Source of the DNA: Leucosporidium creatinivorum
Lineage: Eukaryota; Basidiomycota; Microbotryomycetes; Leucosporidiales; Leucosporidiaceae
NCBI GenBank assembly: GCA_001600635.1
Contig: BCKL01000022.1
Location: 310,001-374,000, forward strand
Reading direction: 5' to 3'
DNA length: 64,000 bases
Within the stretch, counting starts at the first letter, position 1; each line of letters starts with the position of its first letter. Under the pieces are notes generated by a model that saw only the letters and a list, made by a program, of their open reading frames with translations, did no database searches and had not been told where the DNA came from. Both the position numbers and the translations under genes were made by a program. Below are positions 1 through 10,096 of the stretch, in pieces.

Positions 1-598
1 CACGTGTAGAGATCAGACCGGCAAGACGTTACAGCAGGATCTTGAGATGGCGGCCGAAGGAGAACATGGGCGCCGAGCGAGCTCCGAAGGGCTCTTTCGT
101 GACATGGGAGCTGTTTCGAACACCCTTGAGAGTCTGGAGCAGACAACAACTCTGCTTAGCACACGTCTGGCCCCAGGCTGATTTGTAGCAAGGCTCCGCG
201 TCGCTGCAGAGCGAGCGGCCTGCTCGGCGAAGGCTGAGCGCCGAAATCGTGAACCACAGCGGGGTCCTCTAGAGAGCTCCGAGAGGATCATACAGATTCT
301 AAACACCTTCCCTCAGCCTCTGCACCTCTCTACAGCACATTACAGCAACCCCCGCCCCTTTCCTCGCTTGGCAGCCTGAGACGAGCGCGTCGCGTCTCTC
401 CCTTTCCCTCAAGCCTCACTCACTTCAACACTCTGTAAGCTCTGCCAGATTGATCTAGAAAGCTGCAGCAGCTGACCTGTACTCTCCTACACGTCTCGCA
501 ACTCACTCTCCCACTTCTTCTCCTCCCTGCGCTCCTCCCGCTCGACGCATCTCTCTCGTTCGCCTCTTTCTCCCGCTTCCTCTGCACCACAGTCAGAA
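1..598. other. Upstream region of COX7-like gene
   Basis: No gene recognised. The last ~250 bases are pyrimidine-rich (many ctctc/cctc runs), as is usual just upstream of start codons in this window, and probably hold the promoter and 5'UTR of the COX7-like gene at 599. Short open frames here have no recognisable protein content. Confidence 0.5.
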
Positions 599-1146
599 AT
601 GGACTCGCTCGTCAACCGCCCCAACACCATCCACGCCCAGCAGACCAAGTTCCAGGTAAGCCTACAGCGCCAGCGCTGGCCCTCTTCTTGCGCCTAGCTC
701 GCTCCTCGCTGACTCGCCCTCTCCCGTTCGCTGTACTACAGGCCGACCCCCGCGCGGTCTACCAGAAGGTTCCCCGTGCCCGTCTCTACATGGGTGAGCT
801 TCTCGCTGACTCTCTGGTGCTCTGCTGCTCCCAGCAAGCGCAGAGAGGTGGTTGGCTCGTCTCGTTTCGCTTGCTGATCCTCCACCGACTGGGCTGCTAC
901 AACAGGTCTCTTCATGGGTCTCTTCGCCGTTGGAACCGCCGGAACCGTCCACGGTCTCACTCTCATGGCAAGGGTGCGTTTCGTCTCGCCGTCTCGAGCT
1001 GTTTGCCTTCTCACTGACCAGAGCTCCCTTCCGCACCCTTCCCGACTCTTCGTGCTCGCTATCGCCCACCGTCTACATCACACCATCATTCGCCTCGATT
1101 CCCCATCGCGTTTCCCCATCAACAGGGCAAGAAGAGTGGCCTCTAA
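599..1146 (+). CDS. COX7: Cytochrome c oxidase subunit VIIa-type (COX7)
   Basis: Small inner-membrane subunit of mitochondrial complex IV. Four exons (599-655, 742-793, 906-973, 1126-1146) join in phase to give 65 residues, the usual size for fungal Cox7. The protein starts MDSLVNRPNT, has the charged QKVPRARLYM segment before the membrane, one hydrophobic segment (GLFAVGTAGTVHGLTLM) and a short basic tail GKKSGL. The layout of a matrix-side soluble head, an R/K-P-R-LY motif and one TM with a small glycine-rich face matches COX7/COX7A. All three introns are GT-AG, with CTGAC-like branch points in the first two. The family call rests on motif and length, so a different small respiratory subunit is possible but less likely. 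Confidence 0.8.
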
Positions 1147-1581
1147 AGCGCCTTTCTCTAGCGAGGGTCGGAAGGACACGGCCGGGCTGCGTCTACGCTC
1201 GTTTCGTAGGGGGAGAGGGAGCAGGCGGGGAGTAGAGCTCGTTGGAAATGCCACAGGCGTTGATCTCGGAATCATTGGCGATGAGGGGCGAGAGGAGAGG
1301 ATCAGCTCGGCGAAGGGAGGTCGTGCTCAGCGGAGAGGGAGATTTTGGTGCACGGCTGCGAGGGCTACGAGAAGACCTCGGGGGCGCTCGCTTGGTGGGG
1401 AGTGTTGGCTGCTGGATCTCGGAGCGGGAGGAGACGAGACGCAGTTTCACGCGGTTCGCTGATGAACGCCGAAGCTCCTCGCCGAGCTGAGTACTGGCAA
1501 AACTCGAGTATCGCATAGGCAGCAAGCAAGCACACGCTCCTCAGCACCTCGCCTCTTCAGGCCCCAGTGTTGCGTCATTCC
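1147..1581. other. Convergent intergenic region
   Basis: Lies between the 3' end of COX7 and the 3' end of the left F-box A copy. No coding signal recognised. It presumably holds two 3'UTRs. It shows no obvious similarity to the sequence downstream of the right-hand F-box A copy (21651 on), so the inverted duplication ends near the stop codons. Confidence 0.4.
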
Positions 1582-2876
1582 TCATCCTCCATCGCTCTCT
1601 TCGCCGTCGCTCGACTCGTCCCGGCTGGGGATGTCGGGCTCGGCCCACTCTCCTCCATCCCACGTCAGCACCGGTCCCGTACTCTTGATCTCTTGGTACG
1701 CGTATCCCATACGGTCGTATTCCTCCTCGTCGTCGCAGAACAAGACCTCGAAGGGCGCGATTTCGAAGCGGATACCGAGGGATTGCAAGCGTCTGAGCAC
1801 GGGTTTGAGCTGCGACGAGTATGACATGATTGAGTAGACGTCCATTTTGAGAAACGTGAGGGTCGAAGGGCGGTGGGATGAGTTGAGGAAGGTGAGCAGC
1901 TCCTCGGCGTAGACGAGGCAGTCGTTGACTGCGAGAGTGGTGAGAGTGGAGGGGATCTCGTGAAGGGCTATGATGTTCAGGAGGTATTCCTCTGCAAGTT
2001 CAAACTGTCCGTCGACGTCGTAGGCTCCCTTCCAGTTGAGTTTGAGAAGGACCGAGAGCAGCCTCGGTAGAGCTTTACAACTCGCCAAAATCTCTTTTGC
2101 TCTCCCCGAGGCTGCTTCGACATCGATCTGATCGCTCTCCTCTGAGCATCCGGCCACGAGCTCCAGCTCTTCCAGATTCGTGAGCGTTTCGAGGCTACGA
2201 TGGTCGGCGGTGGCAGTGATTTCGAGACTCAGGCGGCGCAGGGTTGTCAGAACATGCGAAGCAAAGATTGTGAAGAAGTCTTCTTGGCAGTCCACACCGA
2301 CATCCAGGGAGACGAGAGGGTGGCGCTGGGCGGCTTGTTTGAGGCGAGCAAGCTGAGCTCGAACTGCGGGCGCCGAAGTATCCACCTCGACGCTGAGTCC
2401 GTTGATGCGGAGGCAACGGAGTTGTGCGCAAGACTCGAGATAGGTAGAAAGTAGGGTGATGTCTTGGACACATCCAAGCGTCTGCGGTACGGCGAGTTCT
2501 TTAAGTTGGGCGAGGGGGAAGATGGCGAGCGCAGCGAAGGCGAATGACAGCCCACCTGGCCCATCAACAGCGAGCTTGACAGCACCTGCAGCATGTCGGA
2601 AGATGATTTGGAGGTTTTGTGGTCTCCGTGCTCGTACGGTAAGTAGATGTCAATCTCCTTCACCGCGTGTACGAGATGCCTGCGAGCGGCCAGAGTTCGA
2701 GCGAGCTGGGCTTCTCTTCCACTGCGGACATGGTAGAGCACACTTTGGTAGAGCTGATGCTGCGCTGCCCGTAGCCATGGGTGAGAGACGAGACAGAGAT
2801 GTTTCAGGTCGTTACCCTCCTCGACCTGCTCGGCGATGGCGATGAGGAGCTCGGGCGGGAACGAGGACATCGGCAT
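1582..2876 (-). pseudogene. F-box protein A, left copy (one frame break)
   Basis: Paralogue of the intact F-box gene at 20277-21650. The N-terminus (MPMSSFPPELLIAIAEQV, then HLCLVSHPW) is a typical F-box opening, the part that would bind Skp1 in an SCF ubiquitin ligase. The rest resembles leucine-rich F-box proteins, and the C-terminus is acidic (SSDGEESDGG). The reading frame of the first ~85 codons does not continue into the C-terminal ~330 codons. Homology to the intact copy moves to another frame at about 2600-2640, and no GT-AG intron there restores phase. This is either a real single frameshift or a sequencing error. The start was chosen because it matches the intact paralogue. A 5'UTR intron (3008-3084) is conserved with the right copy. 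Confidence 0.7.
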
Positions 2877-3951
2877 GCCGACGAGGAGACGGTGTAGAGT
2901 GTGAGAAGAGCTTTTGGAGTGCTGAGCTGAGGCGCAGAGCTGGTAGAGGGTGCGAGTTGAGCTTGAAAGTAAGCGAGGAGGTGGGCGGGCGAAAGTCGAG
3001 CGAGCAGCTGTAGGGCGGTAGGCGAGAAAGCGGGAAGTCAGTGTACAGATCATCTCGTACTCTCTCCGCTCTTCCCCACTACTCACCAGCTATTCCTTCG
3101 AGCAGCGCACAGACCTTGTTGACGAGCAGCCGAGCTTGGATCCTCTCGAGCGATGAAGCGGTCGAGCGGGCTCTGTGGGCGAGCAGAAGGATCAGCAGTG
3201 GGAGCAGGGAGGTACATAGATAGAATAGATCACTCTGAGCTAGTCGAAGCGGCGTCGGAGAGCTTCCAAGGAGCGAGCGACGAGCCGGTAACGAGGAGGG
3301 AGGGGGAAGCTGAAGTGAGTCGGGCTGAGCGAGAGTTGGTTTAGTGAAGCTTCGTGTGGTCCTCTGTAGCTCTCAGTGAGCTCGATCCTCCTCCGAAGCG
3401 AGTCGAAGGCGCAGAATCAAGCGAGCAAGATGAGGGCGGAGCGAGAGAGACGAACTAGCTGCCAAGTCGAGTCACTCCCTCTTGTTCTCCTGCCATTCAC
3501 TCGTCTCGCACTTCTCGACACCTCGCTACAGCTGGGACTCGACTAAAGACTATCGACAAGCTCTCACCAGACATCTGCACTCGTCCAGCAACCTCCTCCC
3601 GAGCTCTGCCCCTTCATCGGCTCATCAAGAGCGTTCGTCGTTAACAGACGCTCTCAGACGCACATTAGCTGCTTGACAGACAGAGCAGTGAGTAGGTTCT
3701 CAGTCCTGGAGCGATATCGAAACAGCTGCTTACCCTTCCAGCCTGCAGCTCGAACCGACTCGAACTCGCTCGTCGCCGCCGAAGTCTGCCGGAAACGACC
3801 CTTCTCGACTTGTAGGCTCTTCAAGCACGCTGAAGAGGCAAATCAAAAGCTGACCGCTCCTCCACTCAGCTCTCACCCGCATCGTCGGCATCCTCGCCCC
3901 TCAGTTCTCCGCCCATTCGCGCCGAGCTCGCTGCCCTTCCTTTCCACCACC
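2877..3951. repeat. Left arm of inverted repeat; divergent F-box promoter
   Basis: The whole intergenic region between the divergent F-box genes A (minus) and B (plus) is repeated, reverse-complemented, at 19182-20276. By eye, stretches such as 3085-3230 are about 95% identical and others about 85%. Both arms keep two 5'UTR introns at matching positions: 3008-3084 facing A and 3688-3748 facing B, each with a GTGAGT donor, a CTGAC/CTTAC-type branch and a CAG acceptor. It probably acts as a bidirectional promoter. The conservation exceeds that of the coding sequences on either side. Confidence 0.85.
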
Positions 3952-5135
3952 ATGCCTCAGCCTACGCTCCCAGACGAGACGCTCGAAGAGATCCTCAAGC
4001 ATGCATGGCCATCTGCCCCTCGCGACCCTTCGGCCATCGCCAACTTCACCCTCACTTGCCGTCGTTTCCTCCCCCTCGGTCGCGCGACTCTCTACCGTAC
4101 TGTCTTCCTCTGGAGCAGCCCCCGCGCAGAACAGCCCAGCCTGCGTCCGACGCACTCGACACAGCCTCCAAAAAGCTCTTCTCCACCCTCATCACCTCGC
4201 CCCACATCGCCCTCCTCGTCCGATCTCTCCGCCTCTCGCTCGGCGGTGTCTCATCGTCCCGTCAAGCCGTAGCCCTTCTGCGCCCTCTGCTCGCCAGCTG
4301 CAGGAATGCCACAGACCTCGATATCTCGGACTACAACGCAGGCTACAGCAACATCCTAGAGGTTGCGCTGGCAGAAGGGGGAGCGGCGCTGGAGGTGTTC
4401 ACCGCCTTCGACGTCAGGTGGCCGGCCGTAGGGCTCCTCACCGCTCTTCGAGGAATGCCGCACCTCAAGAGCCTTAGCCTGGTCCTGTCCGACATGCACG
4501 GGTTCCTTGGCCAAGCTCAACTCTCCGGACACGACGAGCCACTCCCGTTCCGCCTGACCGAATTCCGCGCCGAGGGCGTCGACATGACCCCTTCACTCCT
4601 CGCCTTCATGACCAACACCTAGTATGCAACTCTCAAGTCGCTGTCTTTACCCATAAGCACCCCAATCGACTTCCCGCTCTCCACCTTCACCGCTCTCGAG
4701 ACGCTGGTCTGGCCCTTCCACGGCAACGGCCAAAGTTCGGCGGCGAGTACTCTCGCCAAAGAGCTCGGCATGTGTCCGATTCTGCGGTCAATCAAGATCC
4801 AGAAGGGCGTACGCGAGTACGCAGACCACGAGGGCAACATCAACATCTGGGAACGGGGCGACATACTCGGCAACCTTCCTCTCGCTGCGACCACTCTCCA
4901 CTTGACCGACATCTCACTCTCGACCCAATACCTCATCGAGTTCCTTCAACACCCCGAACGGTGCCCCAAGCTCCAAACTCTGGATCTCAACATGTCCTAC
5001 GCAGACCGCGACCGAGACGACGATGGCGACCACCAGCGGGAGCGGACGAGATTGGAGCTGCAGAGTATCGAAGGCCTATGCTTGGAGAGGGGCATCACGA
5101 TAGGATGGGCTGGTTGGTACGAGTATAGTGGCTAA
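3952..5135 (+). pseudogene. F-box protein B, left copy (frameshift and in-frame stop)
   Basis: Broken paralogue of the intact 393-residue F-box gene at 18000-19181. The opening MPQPTLPDETLEEILKHAW followed by CRRFLPLGRATLYR matches the intact copy (MPQPALPVELLEKIL, CRHFLPLGRTALYR), and the later blocks DTASKKLF, LGNLPL and PERCPKLQTLDLN also align. Two lesions are visible. About four bases are missing relative to the paralogue near 4110-4170, which shifts the frame. A TAG at 4620-4622 interrupts the region aligned to the intact copy's LTFLTGNS. No intron with usable GT-AG sites explains either. The start codon and the 5'UTR intron (3688-3748) are conserved. It was probably a leucine-rich F-box substrate adaptor. 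Confidence 0.75.
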
Positions 5136-5698
5136 GCATATCAATCGAGCTATGAGCGCGCCGTGTTCGCATAGAGATTCCGTTCGCCGAGCAAGTCGCT
5201 TTCACGAGGAGTGAGAGCAGCGAAGTCGGGAACAGGCGCGACAAGGAGTCGGGTGGAGAGTCAGCTTAGTGGCTCGATCTTCGTTTTGCTCCTCGCTCGT
5301 TCCCTCGGCTTAGCCCTCGTCCACTTGCTTAAACTTCGCCGAGCTCTCGCTTCGCTCTCGATCACACCGACGAGAACGGATGATGCTTTCTTTGCTATTA
5401 GCCATCATACGGAGACTAGGCTAGGGGATAGTTTTTAGGGTTCAATCGGACGAGAAGGGGGGGTATTGAGACCGCGGCGGGCGCGAGAAAAGGGAGGAAA
5501 GACGGAAGGGGGTTCGGTCGAGGTGAAGAGCGAAAGGGTGACGACGGAAACGGCGAGTGGAGTGGATGCGGTTTGCGATGTAGGTGCGAGAGGGACGAGG
5601 GGATGCGGCTGTGTGAGGAGAACGAGGTCAGCGACTGGCGATAGGCGGAGAGAGAGAGATGCGACGGACGGAAAGCGAATTGAAAAGGAGTGAGCCGT
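5136..5698. other. Convergent intergenic region
   Basis: Between the left F-box B pseudogene and the 3' end of the coiled-coil gene. No gene recognised. It is purine-rich around 5450-5690. It does not resemble the flank of the intact F-box B copy, so it marks the inner limit of the left duplication unit. Confidence 0.4.
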
Positions 5699-8600
5699 CT
5701 ACTCGTTCTGGCGGTAGAGGTCGAGCTCGTGGTTGGACTTGTCGAGGGCCTGTAGAAGAGAACTAGTAAGCCTCGCGACCTCGGCGAACGAAAGCGAAGG
5801 ATCTCAAGAACTCACCGCCTCCAACTCCGCGATCCTAGCCCTCCCCTCCGCCTCCACCTGACTCAACTTCGCCTGATGCGCCTCATGCAACCTCCTCACA
5901 TCCTCTCCACCCGTCTCCCCACCTCCCCCAGCAGCCGCCTTAGCCTCATACTCAGCCTTAATCTTGGCCATCGAATTCTCATAATCCTCCTCCCTGCTCG
6001 CCAACTCCTGCGCCCCAATCTTCTGAATGGCGTCAATGCTGCCCATAGCGTCTTCTTGCGTTTGCTTGAGCGCGGCTTGCAGATCTTGCATGTCGGATTC
6101 GGCGGTCGCGAGTTGCTCGCGGAGGGAGGAGAGCTCGGCGCTGTTGTCGACGACGGGAGTAGGAGCGGGAGTGGACTTGAGTTGCTGGAGGGCGTCTTGG
6201 GTGCTTTCGAGCTCCGAGGTCCTGCTGGTGAGGGAGGATTCGAGGGCGGTGATGGATGACTTGGCTTTGGCGAGATCCTACGGGCGAGTTCGGCGAGTCA
6301 GCGAGCGTCGCTTCTCCTCCACTTAAGCGCAACTCACCGCTCCCGTAGCGTCCAACTCGACTCTCAACGCCTTAACCTCGCCCTGCAACTCATTCCTAAT
6401 GCCCGTCACTTCATTCTCCCTCTTCGCCTCCACAGCCTCAACCTCAGCCTTATGCGCCTCCCTAAGCTGCTCGACGGTAGCCTCACTCTCCGATCGAAGG
6501 GACTTGAGGTCCTCGTGATGCGCTGCTGAAGCTTGCTCGCGCGCGAGGAGGGAAGCCTCGGAGAGGGCGGCGGCGTGAGTGGATTGTTGAGTCGAAAGGG
6601 AGGTGGTGTGTGAGATCTCGAGGGCCTGTCGACGTCGACGGGGGTCGAGGTCAGCGATGAAGAAGGGAACGAGAAAGAAGAAGGGAAGGACGAACCGAAA
6701 CCTGTTCCTCCCTCTGCCTGACCTCCTCCTCAGCCTGACTCCTCGCCTCCTCCAACTCCTTCTTCAAGCCCTCAATCTCGCCCTCCAACTTCTCCCTCGC
6801 AGCCTCGACCTCCCTCATCTTCTCCTCCCCATCCTTCTCCGCTCCCTTACTAGCCTCCTCAGCCGCCTCGCGCCTGACTTGCTCCAACTCGGCCTCATGC
6901 GCCTCCTTCAGACTGGCGACAGCGCGCTCATGCTCCTCCTTCAACGCAGCAACAGCGCCTCCCTGCTCCCTCTTAACCTCCTCCCTCCTCTTCCTCGCCT
7001 CCTCCACCTCCCTCTTCAATCCCTCAACCTCCTTCCTCCCCTCCTTCACCTCCCTCCTGCTCTCCTCAACCCCCTCCACCCCCTTCATCTGCACCGAGCT
7101 CAACTCCCTCACATGCTCCCCCCTCAACTCCTCCATCTTCCTATCATGCTCCCCACTCAATTCCTCGAGCGCCCCTCGGAGCCTGGCAGCAGCGCTCGTA
7201 GCGCCCTCTACGTCGGCCTGACGCGCGGCTTGGAGGGTGGAGAGCTCCTCTGCGTGGGACGTCTGGAGGTTAGAGTGTTCGGAGGTGAGGGACGAGAGTC
7301 GGGACTCGAGGGCAGCGATTTGAGCTTGGAGGGCGTCGGTATTGGCGCCAGAGGAGGAGGCGGTGGAGACCCATTCGTCCCGCTCGGTCTGGAGGGAGGT
7401 GATGGTGTTCTTCTGCTCCAACAGCTCGGCACTGAGGGACTCGACGCGCAAGGAGGCCGAGGTGAGAGCTTCTTGCGCGGTGGTGAGCTCGGATTGAGCT
7501 GCTTGGAGGGACGACTCGGCGGAGAGGGTTTTGGCCTTCTCCTCATCGAGCGTGGTCTGGAGGGTGGCGAGCTCCTCCGACAGGGAGGTCTTGTCGGCCG
7601 TGAGTTGAGCGACAGAAGCCTCTGCATCCTTCTTGGCCTCGTCCAGAGCGGCCTGAGCGGCGGTGAGGTCGGTTTGAAGGGAAGCGATCTGCGCCTGAGC
7701 GTCGGCGAGGGAGGCCTTGTGCTCATCGAGGTCGGCTACATGGGACTCGGAGCTGGACGAGAGGGTAGCGAGCTCTGCCTCCTTAGCCTGGAGGGCCTCC
7801 TGCGCCTGGGTGAGAGCCGCTTCCTTCTCCTCGATCTCCTTCTTGGCGTCCTCGAGAAACTTGGTCGCTTCAGCGAGGGAGGACTCCTTCTCCACGATGG
7901 TCGATTCGGCGGTATCGAGGGAGGATTGAAGGGTGGAGAGAGTAGCTTCTTTCTCCGCGAGGGAGGATTCGGCGGTCGAGAGAGCCGACTGAGCTTCAGT
8001 GAGGGAGGTGGTGGTAGTCTCGAGGGAAGCTTGAGCTTCGGCGAGCTGTCAAAGTCATCACCAATGGTCAGCGTGCTTCTCGACGTCTCAGCGAGAGAGA
8101 GCAAAAAAACCCACCTTCCTCGCCTGCTCCTCCTCGGCCGCCTTCCTCGCCGCCGCCAAAGGACTAGCCTTAGCTACACCACTAACTCCCAATCCCGCAG
8201 CCGCCGTTCCCGCTCCCACCGAACTAGCCAAACTTCCCCTCGCCCTCGCCGCTCCAGCCGTCGTACTCGTCGCTCCAACTCCCGCCTTCCTCACGCCGTT
8301 GACTGCGCCAGCGGGCTTGGCGGTAGAGACGATACCGTTTGAAGTGCTCGAGGTGCTGAGTCGTCCAGGACGGGTTGCTGTGGATCCGCCGTGCGAGGAG
8401 GCTGAGGAGGAAGGTCGGGCGGTGGGAGCGCGAGAAGGAGGCGCGGTGGTGGTGGAGGAGGAGAGGGCGCCGCGGACGCGAGGTGCGGTCGTGGTGCTAG
8501 CGGAGGAGGCGGTAGGCTTGGAGAGACGGGAGGTGGAGGAACCGAGGGTGGATGTCGTCGATTTGGGAGGGAGGGAGCCCGAGATGGAGGAGCGGACGGC

Positions 8601-9503
8601 GTGCGTCGGCCGAGCTGTCGTAGTTGCAGCTCCAGCTCCAGCGGCAGAAGAGGAGGAAGTACGAGTAGAGGAAGCGAGCGAAGACCTCAGAGGAGCGCGA
8701 GTCGTTCCCGTTCCAGTGGTCGCGGGAGCGGAGGAGGTGGTGGTAGGCTTGCGCAGAGGGGCGCGAGTAGTGCCGCTGGTGGTCGAGGAGGAGAGAGGCT
8801 TCTTGACGAGGGTGGACTTGGTTCCTGTAGTCGAAGAGATGGGAGCTTTCTTGGTGGTGGGTGCAGGAGGGGCAGGCCCTGAAGGCTCGGACTCTGTGGA
8901 AGCTGTGGGGATGGGAGACGAGTCAGCGGTCGGTGCGGGGTGAGAGTGATATGGATGTATAGAGCCATATAAGCTTGTGCAGAGGAAGCCCTCCCGTGAG
9001 GCCTGTCTGCTTTTGGTACAGCTGCAGCTGGTCGAGCCTGTGTTGGTCGACGCGATCCCTCCTCAACCTCGCTCATCTTGGCTGCCGGCTGAGCGGCCGC
9101 CTGCTAGACTACAGCGCTCTTAGCCATCTCTAGAGGTTCCCGCTCCTGGCCTGCAGCCCTACAGCTTCCTCCTTCCTCTTTTTCCTCCTCTCCACGACGC
9201 GGCGTTCGCTCCCCAGCGTGCGTTTCACTCACCTGGCTGAGCCTGCTTCTCCTTAGCGGGCTCCTCGTTCTTCTGCTCTGTATCATCCTGCACCTGTGCT
9301 AATCCTCCAGCAGCCTCGATAGCTTCCTCTGCAGTCTCCTCCATAGCAGCAGCCTCAGCGGGCGATGGCTCAACAATCGCTTGCTCCTCCTCTTGCTCTG
9401 GCTGCTCGGATGCAGAATCGTCTGAGAGCGCAGTAATGTTGGTGAGAGGAGCGTCGAGCTGCTCTTCAATGGCGGGAGAGGGGGCGTCGAGTGAGGGGTC
9501 CAT
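5699..9503 (-). CDS. Large coiled-coil protein with disordered N-terminus
   Basis: Predicted protein of about 1,050 residues in six exons. Exon 1 is acidic (MDPSLDAPSP, E/Q/A-rich). Exon 2 (about 8902-8117) is a Ser/Thr/Ala/Pro-rich, basic, low-complexity stretch with repeated TTRAPLR-like units. From ~8047 to the end, long heptad-type coiled coil is broken only by short introns. The last residues are ALDKSNHELDLYRQNE, stop at 5699-5701. Introns at ~8048-8116, ~6630-6697, ~6280-6340 and ~5757-5814 have GT-AG ends and CTGAC/CTCAC branches. The first intron (about 8903-9236) is unusually long but keeps phase 1. There is no CAP-Gly, motor or other enzymatic domain. A cytoskeletal, spindle-pole or tethering role is a guess from architecture only. 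Confidence 0.7.
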
Positions 9504-10096
9504 TCTTGTGTAGCGAGTTGGAGGAGAGAGGGAGAGCCGGGTGAGAGAGGTTGAAAGGGGGAGCAGGGAAAAGGGGTCTTGTGGTGTCGTACAGCTGCAG
9601 CTAGGTAACTCAACAAATCAGATCCACTCTCTTGTGCTACTCTGTATCTCAGCAACTCGTTGTGTGGCCTTTGGCCTGTTCGCCCAGCTTCGCAGCGCTC
9701 GCCGAACACTACTCGAGCGCCTAAGCTCGCGCTGCAGGGCAGCAGAAATGTTCCCGTTGCCAAAGGTGAGTAGCGCGTCATACTCTGCCCCTCTGTAGCT
9801 GTCCACACTCACTCCTTTCGAATCGCCTGAGCGACAATCGCGGCTCCCGTCAAGCCGCTGAACTCGGGCGAGCGCTGTAGTGCATGAGACAGCTTCGGAC
9901 GAGCAGGGATAGATAGCTACATGGTAAGGAAGAGCTACAGGATTGCTCGGAGCTCACTTGAAGATGTTACAGAGGAGCAGTCGGTCCCCCGCATGGATCA
10001 AAGCCCGAGCTCGACGCAGCTCGCTGGTTGTCTCCGTTGAAATCGCCTCGGTTTCTACAGTCAGCCCAACCTGATCTTGTACAGCTCTCAAGCGGG
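9504..10096. promoter_or_regulatory. Divergent promoter region
   Basis: Separates the start of the coiled-coil gene (minus) from the four-TM gene (plus). No protein-coding content recognised. Just before the plus-strand start there are acceptor-like tctacag and cttgtacag sequences (about 10040-10084), so the plus-strand gene probably has a 5'UTR intron. That is why the start at 10097 was preferred over the upstream in-frame ATG at 10028. Confidence 0.45.

Noticed and set aside
2600-2660. Short intron explaining the frame change in left F-box A
   Set aside because: A GTACGA...CTGCAG pair of 52 nt exists, but removing it leads into a frame with a stop codon.
6603-8342. Long plus-strand open frame (579 codons), Leu/Gly/Arg-rich
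   Set aside because: Antisense of the coiled-coil gene. Its composition is what the complement of Glu/Ala/Lys heptads gives, and it has no domain.
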